NCBI GenBank assembly: GCA_002749535.1
Contig: MZZL01000394.1
Span: 448,461 to 471,836 of the forward strand
Length of the DNA stretch: 23,376 nucleotides
Source: Apophysomyces variabilis
Taxonomy: Eukaryota > Mucoromycota > Mucoromycetes > Mucorales > Mucoraceae
Reading direction: 5' to 3'
Below the pieces are notes generated by a model. It ran no database searches and was not told the DNA's origin. It saw nothing but the letters and a program-made list of their open reading frames with translations. Both the position numbers and the translations under genes were made by a program. Each line of letters begins with the position of its first letter. Within the stretch, counting starts at the first letter, position 1. Shown here in pieces: positions 11,301 through 19,193 of the stretch.

Positions 11301-13755
11301 AACATTGTCATCAAGAGAGTTTCTTGTAATATACCATGCATCATCATTTTCGTTACAGTTTGGTAAGCAGCAGGGTATCTATCAGGATCGGGTATCTCTG
11401 CTGATACGATGGTATCATAGTCGGTAACAGTTCTAGGCTTATCCTCATCCTCGAGGATCAAGAGGATATGAGCATGAGGTAGCCCCCTTTTCTGGAATTC
11501 GACTACCTGGATGTACCCTTTCACTTTGCTAAGAACAGCGTTTTCAGTCAAATCCTTAATGAGTGAATATAACTGGGAAAGAAAACATCATGTAAATATA
11601 GCATGCAATTTCTGTACAATGTTACCTTGAGCTTGAATACACATGCCGTAAGGTCTGGCTGGTCTGCCGCTGTCTGGCCCAGTTTCAGCTCGCGGGCAAC
11701 TTCGATCCACTGAGGGTTACAGGTAAACGTAACAAAGAGGTCTGGTGCACCCAGTGACCTTACGATAGCCATTGAATCTTGGTATCAGGCGTTCATATCC
11801 TTTGGACCTCCTGTGAACGTAGAAGGGAGTATAACACGGCTACCGAGATTCCACGAGCTTTCACCATTTATGCTGTCCATCAAGCTATCCAACATAGCCA
11901 TGCAAAATTTCACTTGATCGTGACGGATATATCACAGGCGATGTTGTTCAGCTTTGACCCACATATCAACAGCAAACTGATGGAGGAGCCTTCCAAAGTA
12001 CACCAGGTAGGAGTCTTCACGGTCCTGCAAGAGATAGGCATAATGCAGCATCGGCGTCGCATATGCAATATCTGCCTCGTTGTTGCCATGGCTGTGTTCA
12101 TGCTCGTCATCTAAGAGAGCAAAGGTATTTTGAATGAGAACAGAAAATATCAGGTGTTTCACACTACCTTGCACTCTCTGCGTACAGTGCCGTTTTCTGC
12201 AGCGAGTGGTATTCTGCAGTGGTGGGCTCCATCCTTGTTCTCCACGTGGGAAAAGAAGGACATAATATAATGGATCATATAATGGGTGTTGTTCGTCAAT
12301 TTGTATGAGCCCACTAGCCTTGGGTATAATGACAATGTCTCGGTATGCACCGATTTGATCTGCCGCAACACCACTTAGTATAACTGCTGCAATCTCGGCT
12401 GCTGTTGGTTGGGTATATTGACCACGATGACCGCGAGGAGGTTGATGTGTAGATTTCATGCGAATGCAGAAACTGTTAGCAGGGTTCTGCTGAAGCCTTT
12501 GGCCGGCAGTATGGTATATTGCAGCAAATGGGTTGTCACGCTGGAGCATCGTCTGCAAATCTGACAGAATAGTGGGATCTAGGCCGTCAAATATTGATGC
12601 ATGGTATTGTTGCTGGGTATCTGAGTCATATATATACATTTGCGCGAATCCGGGACGTCTATCATATGAGGGTAAAATGGAATGCGCAATGCTGTGATGT
12701 ATGGTTCCGTGGATGCGGAAGGTATATGCTCCAGATGTTGCATTGGCAAGTTCCTCATCCAGCTAAAATCGGGCATAAAATGACACTATGAGAGGTATAG
12801 CATAAAAATAGTGACATACCTGAACGCCTATGGAAGTGAAAGCAAAGGCAGAATTATAAGCTCGGGTCTTGGTGCAAAACTCCTTGCAACGGGTATCTTG
12901 CCCAGTGAGCAATTCAAGCAATTCAGTAGGAGGAGGAAGAGGGAGATCAATCTTGACGGTACCCTTTAAGCAGCATATACTAAAGCGTGGATTTCTTAAG
13001 GAACCTTCGGTCTTTTCACCTATCTACACTTTAGCATTGCAATATTGACATCGGTATGTCATCCTGCCAAGGTCTTGAACGCCATCATCTGTTGAACTAC
13101 TTCCAGCCACGTCATTAACGCTGAATGCTGGTTGTTGTGCAGTATTGACTGATACTGGGGTATCTGAAGAAGTAGGCTGCATTGAAAGAGTTGGTCGACT
13201 ATAGTAAGCATTGTTAGTACGTGCGTCTGGAATAGAAGATTAAATATCGGATATGCCATACATGACTGATCTGGAAGAGATCTCAGGCAGAACATTGGCA
13301 GTTGGGCGTGGTGCGATCGAATGCACAGAAGGTCAAGACAGACCTGCAGAGACCATTGGCAAGGGTGTCAATAATGGCATATGAGGAGTCATAGGATGCA
13401 CAGGTGCTGGATATACAATGCCAGGGGGAGGCAAACAGCATGGATACACAATGGCACCAGGAGGTATAAATGACGGATATAGAATGGCATTGTGAGGTAA
13501 AGACAATGGATATGGAACGATAGAGGGAGGTTGATACATAGGAAATACAGGCACTATGGTCTGGACAGGACCATATTGATGAGGATTAACAAACTGTATT
13601 TGGTCCATATAAGTAGGCACAGATGTTGAAGAAGGTCTAGGCAAGATTGGTCGAAATTGAACTGTACTTGCCAGTTGGGACGAAGAAGGGACATTATCCA
13701 CAGAGGGATATCTTGTTGAATCACCTTCAGAGTGATTATTAAGGTTTGCAAGCAT
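8392..13755 (-). pseudogene. Helitron-2 Rep-PIF1 helicase gene with introns and nine in-frame stops
   Basis: Start ATG at 13755, stop at 8392; about 1650 codons after splicing. Order: a Pro/Tyr-rich N-terminus with 11-residue repeats; a C-x2-C/CC finger-like block (about 13050-12960); AYNSAFAFTS; the Helitron_like_N core (LYYVLLFPRGEQGW, LFVTFTCNP); the HUH motif GLPHAHILL (about 11480); the tyrosine pair KYLYKYVYKG (Y-x3-Y, about 11000); and a PIF1-type helicase. The helicase has Walker A GAGGCGKT (9868-9845), Walker B IVWDEAPM, GSDFHQVLP (family GGDFRQ), NMRL and a C-terminal INKAQGQTL...YVALSRVT block. Introns: 12763-12819, 12111-12167, 11573-11625, 11281-11334, 9210-9273 and 8859-8909, all GT-AG, plus one near 10632-10702 whose phase I could not settle. 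Stops: 13333, 13240 (TAA), 13024 (TAG), 11932, 11785, 10823, 10781, 10472 and 9983 (lowest base of each; TGA where not stated). The protein class performs rolling-circle transposition. Confidence 0.92.
13409..13540 (-). repeat. 33-bp coding tandem repeat (11-residue YP/PP repeats)
   Basis: Four consecutive 33-bp units start at 13409, 13442, 13475 and 13508. On the minus strand each encodes about YPxxxPPxxIV, for example YPSFIPPGAIV and YPCCLPPPGIV. They form most of the Pro/Tyr-rich N-terminal region of the Helitron-2 protein. The unit length is a multiple of three, so expansion keeps the frame. Confidence 0.85.
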
Positions 13756-14317
13756 GATAAATAAGAAGCAGACGTGTATAAAAAAGTAGATTGGAAAAAA
13801 AAAATAACAATAACAATGTGGCTTTCAGGAACACTAAAAGATTTTTTTTCTACTGATATGATGATTGCAAGGCTTATCAAATCATATCTGAAAATTACAC
13901 TTTCTTTGCTTTTAGTTTGATAAATCAACATATAAGCAAGGTATTCGTTTCCATATAGCCCGGGGAGACCCCAGACCCCCAAGGATGCAGTGAATCAAGT
14001 GCCAGCACTATCAATTGCTTTGACCAAGATAATCATTGGCTTGGCCCTTTGGGCCTCGCTTCATATATTCTATCCCACGCGATAATTGACTGATTTTCTT
14101 GGCAATAGCGGAGCATATAGTGAAAACTCCGTATACTCAGAATGTACCACCCACAAATGATGAGAGCAGAAAAAATATCCCAGCATCCCAGCATTCAATC
14201 AGGAAAACTCAACTAAATTTCCAGCTATCAATCACAATGTGTAAAAGCTGTTCATTGAGCCAATGGGAATGCGTAGCTGAGTAACCAAAAGTTATTTCTT
14301 TAATAGAGAAAGGGTGA
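13756..14317 (-). other. Helitron-2 5' noncoding region
   Basis: This is the segment between the element 5' end (14317) and the start codon. It is AT-rich except for a GC-rich cluster at about 13957-14060 with ggccc-ttt-gggcc (14043-14055) and runs such as cccggggagacccc. No coding frame with recognisable motifs is present. It presumably carries the promoter, but I see no clear core element. Confidence 0.6.
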
Positions 14318-14576
14318 TTAAGCAATCTTAACTCAGTTCCTTAATACAATGAACAATGCCGAGCTTCTATGATCTGCTATGGAGAAGTCTCTCCATTATA
14401 GAAGGCAATTACAAATCACTAAATACAAAGTACAGTCTATAATCACAGTCCTGTCCATCTAGACCCACAGACATTTTAGTATAAAAGAGTAATGTTTTTA
14501 TTTGAATAAAGATCATCCTATATTGAGTCTCACGTATATTGCTTGTCTCTTTTTTCTCATCAGATAAAACATTACA
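14318..14576 (+). repeat. 3' LTR, right piece (259 bp)
   Basis: It aligns to 3030-3288 of the 5' LTR from ttaagcaatc to the terminal ttaca. Together with 8106-8199 it gives a full 353-bp LTR. It retains the tataaaag and aataaa motifs. Confidence 0.95.
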
Positions 14577-14581
14577 AAGGT
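14577..14581. repeat. Chromovirus target-site duplication, right (aaggt)
   Basis: aaggt directly follows the 3' LTR and pairs with gaggt at 2931-2935 (4 of 5 bases). Confidence 0.85.
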
Positions 14582-15395
14582 GAGCCTTCCTCAGGAAGAA
14601 GCTGTCCTTGGAGATGATATACTTCTCTGTGAACCTGGAAAACTGTAGGACTGCGCCCATCATTCAATGAAGTTTCAATTTGACATTCAAGAGATGTAAA
14701 CGCAAAGGCTGCATTGAACCTTTGTATGTTTTTCAGAAAATGAGAAGAAAGAGAGTGTGTCTTATCATATAGACTTTTAAGGTAGTCTGGAGGGTCCTGC
14801 AGTAAATGTAGGCTCACAGCATTTCTCTTGCAGCAGCTTTCAAATCTCAGGTTCCTGTCTGAAGAACGGGAATCATGCTCAGTAAGCCAATACAATACTT
14901 GATAGTCAGGACATTCTACAGTCATTTGACTAAGATCTAATGGCATAAAGTTTGCTAGTCAAGATTGGAATGCCAGGGGAAGTCAACGTCATTGTGTTTC
15001 ACTGTTCACGTATTGTTCAACTTCTCTAAGATCATTGTCAGGCGTCAGATGACCATTAGTAATCAAATGATCAGCATCAGCATTGCCAACGTCATTAGTG
15101 GGGACATGGAAATCTTCAGGGCCAGGATGACGACACTGAGTAACAGGGTCTGAGGAATCTGATTGTGCTTCATCTGATTTTCTTTGACGTTTACAATAAT
15201 GCCAAGCATGGCTGCGCAACCTGCATGGATAGCATGTTTTTCTACTGTCATCTGATGGTCATAACTGTTAGCGTTCAGTTTGCTAGGTGTTGTTCCTAGT
15301 TGTTGTTCAGAGTAGAGTTATGCTACATTACCTCAATCTGGTATCAAAAGTTGTTTACATTTAGAACATTTATTGTTATTATTAGTATTTGCCAT
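14577..15395 (-). pseudogene. Helitron-1 Rep protein, N-terminal part (interrupted)
   Basis: The clearest part is 14946-14577, encoding QMTVECPDYQVLYWL, FESCCKRNAVSLHLLQDPP, FLKNIQRFNAAFAFTSLE and VYHLQGQLLPEEG, the conserved N-terminal blocks of fungal Helitron Rep proteins. After the target duplication the frame continues at 2935 (FFTQFYIYDPSYAS). Upstream, 15235-14989 encodes KTCYPCRLRSHAWHYCKR. A possible first exon begins at ATG 15395 with KCSKCKQLLIP, suggesting an N-terminal C-x2-C...C-x2-C finger. A GT at 15331 could start an intron, but a TGA lies just before it, so the 5' gene model is uncertain. The left limit of Helitron-1 (its TC end) is not recognisable. Confidence 0.8.
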
Positions 15396-15559
15396 TGTTC
15401 AATTCTGTATCTATGATGTGAAAAGCAGAAGAATGATCGAAAAATGGAAAAGAGTAGAGGAGTAGAAACAATCAGAAAAAAATCTGCCTTTTTTCAAAAA
15501 TAGAAATTGGCAAAATGTTTTTACATGCAAAAATTTATCAAAAATACAGTATACTAATA

Positions 15560-17350
15560 GAGTAACTTGCAAACCCCATTTGGAGTAAAGAGAGTCTTAT
15601 CTAAGAATTCAATTACTATGGTGTTACTATTTACTTATAAACTTAGTTTCTATATCAATAGTAAACTTATAATTGATAATCTAGCTCCTATATTAGCTAT
15701 AGCTTGCTTCACCATATAATTCTTAATTTCTACAGGCACAACTAATAAAGACAAGTTATAAATAATAGTAAGGTTATATAGATAGTCAAATATTATATCA
15801 TTAGATTTATATCTAAATAGATTTCCTTCTATTTTACTCTTAAATTCAGAAAAAAGCTTATTTTTAGATATATCAAATAAATAATTATTTTCTTTCTTAG
15901 ACTTACTTTCTTCTTTAATTTTGGCTTTTTAATTTTTATATTTAGCATAGGCTCTATAAGTAATATGCACCTATGCCATCTGACTAACTGCTTCTGGTAG
16001 TGGTCTATTCTCAGTTTCTTTACCTTTATCATTTTTTTCTTTGGTAGTTTTTTTCTATACAAGAAATGCAATCTTATTTGTATATCCTTTACAGTCCTCT
16101 TATCAATTACTAAGAGTTGCATCAGTAAGATTTTATTATCAGTGTGCTTAAAAATATTTTATATATTACTTTTAGTAATAACAACTTCCAATTTCTAAAG
16201 TAATACTCTTTTCTTTTTCTGCTTTATCACAGCAACATTCCTAATACTTTCCATTGACTGTGTAATTAGTATAGTAGTTTATAAGCTTGCCACTGTTTAT
16301 ATTAAGACACTTTTTTAGATAGACATATTTCCTTAAATAAATGTTTATAGTATATCTACTATATTTAGATTTAATAGTCCTAGTAATGTTATTTTATATC
16401 TTGCTTGTTTTCTAGGCACTCTACTTACTATAGATCCTGATACCTTTAAATAAGTTTAAGTTTGATCTAATTCTGAAGCAGATCAAACATAGACTCCTTA
16501 GACTATATATATCTTTTATATATTCTTAGCTTTACTTTTCTCTTTGTTTAAAGAATTTTGTTTAAACAGAGTATTTTCATTATAGACAGTAGGTTCTCTA
16601 GCATCTACTGCCCCTCAACTTTTCTTTGATACTGTAACTGGAGATATTTATATTTAAAGTAGCCCTTTTTACTATATACATAATAGCAATTGAACCATTT
16701 CTACATTTTTCTTAGTTAAATAGTTGATTACTACCTATTTTACTAGTTTTTTCATATATTCTCAGAGCTATTTGTTATTATTATCTTAGATTTTAAGGTT
16801 GTACTAAGTAGATTTTAAGTATATTCTGAAAATTCTCAATTAAAGAGTCAATGATACTATTGTCAATATTAGGCAATCTTTTTAATCGTCTTTTATTAGA
16901 ACTGCTAAGACCTGATATTAAGTATAAAGATATTATACTATAATTAATCTTGTAATATTTGTTTCTAAGTGTTTTAATTTTCTTTACCTTACTAACTATA
17001 TTAATATATATAATAAGTCTTACTTTTTCTACTTTATATACTAATTCAGGTTTTAGTACTTTAATAAATTACTGCTTCTTTATAGTTTTATCTTTAATAT
17101 CTAATCATATAAATAACTTTTCAAGATTTAGCTATAATTGGCTCATAGTTTGATCTCTTTACTGCATAGTCTCTAATTTAGTCCACTATGCTTTATAGGT
17201 TTTTTTAGAAATAAAAAATTCAAAAAATTTCTATTTAAAGTTAATTTAATTTTTGATGTTAAATTCAATTGAAACTTATTATACAAGTGCTATTCCTTTT
17301 AAAAGAGATGCTGTTATTATTAATATAATATAATCACTTATCATTGACTC
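15560..17350 (-). pseudogene. Old Gag/protease fossil of an LTR retrotransposon, extremely AT-mutated
   Basis: On the minus strand a broken but coherent frame runs down from 17350. It includes ASLLKGIALV, two stops, FFEFFISKKTYKA, a stop and WTKLETMQ. Further on are LNLEKLF and FIKVLKPELVYKVEKV, a layout typical of the retrotransposon Gag core. Lower down is a knuckle-like segment (about 16688-16644) with C-x2-C-x4-H-x4-C spacing but Tyr at every ligand position. Below this are IFKHTDNKILLMQLLVIDKR (about 16140) and finally AIANIGARLSIIS (about 15700-15665), resembling a retropepsin DTG region changed to NIG. Stops replace expected Gln and Trp codons. Frameshifts exist between blocks. This element is distinct from the chromovirus at 3313 and far more decayed. 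The family assignment is inference from motif order and spacing. Confidence 0.6.
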
Positions 17351-18342
17351 CTTTCTGAGTTAGTTGATTGATTTAATCTAAATGATTAGATTTTTATCAA
17401 ATCTTTATAAAAATAGTCTAGCTTATTAATATAAGCTTTAAGATTTGCTACTATTATTTTTTTTTATTTTTACTAATATTATTTATTATTTAATCTTTAA
17501 TTTTCAATATTTTGCTTAATCTTAATTATTTTTTTATTGTTATTTTTTTGGTTATATATATAAAATATATTAATATATTGAATAGTTTATTTTAAATATA
17601 TGGCTTCTTTACTAAAAATAATATATTGTAGCATTGAGCAAATGCTTTTACAAGTAAGTTTATGTTTTTTAATACTATGCTTTCTTTTTATAATAGTTAA
17701 GTAGTGATCTTTTATACTGTGCTTTATCTATTAGTATTATTAAGAGTATAACATATAAAATAACTATTCAATTTTAGGTAAAAACTTTTTAATAAGCTAA
17801 AAAAAGATCTCAGAACTAAGATTGCCTATATAGCAATAATAAAGACTAATTTATACTTAAAAATATAACTGCAAATAAAAATAAAATATAATAAAAAGAA
17901 GGATTTTATATTTATGCTAATAAAAAAATTCAAAGAAGTAAAGAAGAATATAGATGAATAATGTAAAACCAAAAGTAAAAGAAATTTATAAGTAAATTGT
18001 TTGTCTATCCCTACTCTCAGCTTTTATGGTCATTTTTTTAGTAGGAATGTTCACTTCTAATTAGTAGACACTATCATATTGACATATATAGTACTTATAT
18101 GCTATAACAAGTAAGTACAAAAAGAAGGATAAATAGAAATAAATAAAATAATATAAGATACAAAAGTACAACAACAACAAGTATGAATAATAGATTTATA
18201 AAATATCAACTGTTTAAATAAATACAATTGAAGGAGAGTCAGATTAAAAAAAAGATATAATGAAGAGTAGTAAAAGAGTATAAAAACAAAATAAAATATA
18301 TGAAAGAAAATAACAAAGAGAGTTTATTAAATAAACAATATC
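17351..18342. other. AT-rich DNA without recognisable gene
   Basis: Low-complexity A/T-rich sequence with A- and T-runs. It may be the 5' region of the Gag fossil, since it lies upstream of it on the minus strand, but no LTR pair or other motif can be shown. It ends at the hAT terminal repeat at 18343. Confidence 0.6.
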
Positions 18343-18356
18343 TAGGGATCATCAAA
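18343..18356 (+). repeat. hAT terminal inverted repeat, left end
   Basis: tagggatcatcaaa pairs with the inverse of 22592-22605, with 12 of 14 positions equal and the differences transitions. Confidence 0.8.
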
Positions 18357-18382
18357 GTCAGATATGGATCGGATTGACCCCC

Positions 18383-18465
18383 TATCCGAATCTGATCCAT
18401 TTATAAACAGATGATCTGTATCCGATCTGTATATATCTGACGGATTGACGGATCAGATACGGATA
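18383..18465. repeat. Subterminal inverted repeats of the hAT left end
   Basis: tatccgaatctgatcc (18383-18398) and ggatcagatacggata (18450-18465) are inverted repeats with 15 of 16 matches. The same words recur at the right end. Such short repeats are known binding sites for hAT transposases; that role here is inferred. Confidence 0.75.
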
Positions 18466-19193
18466 GACCAATAATATGTAAGAATTATAAGGCATAAGAG
18501 TCTAGCATCAATTTGCGCTTTATCCGTTGGTAAACGTATGCATAATAAAAGGAGAATGTTTTAGAAAGGGACAATAATGGATTGTAACAGAATCTGAATG
18601 CAAGATGAGATCGCTGATGTTACAGATAGAATTGTGTCATAGTGCATACAAAGGTATGATAATTTTTTCCAATGATCAAACTAAGAATAAAAGAAAAAAG
18701 TGGTAGTGGTAACTCATTGCTAATCATAATAGCTGAAGAGTAGAATATAAACGCCTAAAGTGCGCTGCTTTTTTTTCCGAATTGTAGAAAAGACATGTAA
18801 AAGTGGTACTCATCGCTTGGTTATAAAGTTCGTATTTGTGGCCTGAAGGGTACAGTGTGATAAAAAGCTTTGGTGCATAAGTCACTTTATTTTCTGATAG
18901 TAAAAGAAAGATATAAGGACAAAGTAAGAAGCAGATGAGTAAAAGGAATATTCCTCATATGATGTTATGTAACAGCAGATGTTGAGACGTAGTGAAAATA
19001 ATCATCGGAATCCTAATGGAGAAGAGGTTATAAAAGCAAAGGGAAAGTGAATATGTTTGAACAAAAAAAAAAGAGACGTGTATTTTGGGGAAGCAGTGGC
19101 TTTATTTCATAAAAAACCTTTTTTTTGCCCTCTCTATTTTTTCCATTCACTCTTTTCCCGCTCTTCTTTCCTCTAACAATCTAAAAACTTTCT
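18466..19193. other. hAT 3' noncoding segment
   Basis: This lies between the subterminal repeats and the transposase stop codon. I see no coding frame with recognisable motifs and no tandem repeat. Confidence 0.6.

Larger units (their letters stand above)
8200..14317 (-). mobile_element. Helitron-2, near-complete 6118-bp element inserted in an LTR
   Basis: Both ends are exact because the LTR resumes on either side with no base gained or lost. In element orientation it begins TCACCCTTTCTC and ends GCGCGACAAGCTAG, matching the 5' TC and 3' CTRR of the Helitron class. It lies between host A (LTR side of 14318) and T (8199 side) with no target duplication. A hairpin-forming GC-rich segment lies just before the 3' end. 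The content is a single intron-containing Rep-helicase gene (13755-8392) plus about 560 bp of 5' noncoding DNA and about 190 bp of 3' DNA. The gene has nine in-frame stops, so this copy is not autonomous now. Confidence 0.95.
2936..14576 (+). mobile_element. Ty3-type chromovirus LTR retrotransposon, split by a nested Helitron
   Basis: Boundaries are set by two LTRs that begin tgtc and end ttaca, by a polypurine tract at 8094-8105 and by a 5-bp duplication. Without the nested Helitron-2 (8200-14317) the element is 5523 bp. The 3' LTR is recovered by joining 8106-8199 to 14318-14576, giving 353 bp, the same as the 5' LTR. The single Gag-Pol frame runs 3313-7974. It sits inside Helitron-1, in the opposite orientation to that gene. 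The LTR-to-LTR difference of 14 transitions and the broken polyprotein show it is an inactive copy. Confidence 0.95.

Noticed and set aside
13554..13982. 142-codon minus-strand frame overlapping the repeat N-terminus
   Set aside because: It is out of frame with the Rep gene, has no motifs, and its sequence is explained by the Pro/Tyr-rich frame and AT-rich 5' DNA.
16959..17153. 64-codon plus-strand hydrophobic frame in the AT-rich region
   Set aside because: It is the antisense of the Gag-like blocks and its Leu/Ile/Phe richness simply reflects AT content.
15540..18342. AT-rich block as centromere-like or mitochondrial insertion
   Set aside because: No satellite period or mitochondrial gene is visible, and the coherent Gag-like minus-strand frame gives a simpler explanation.
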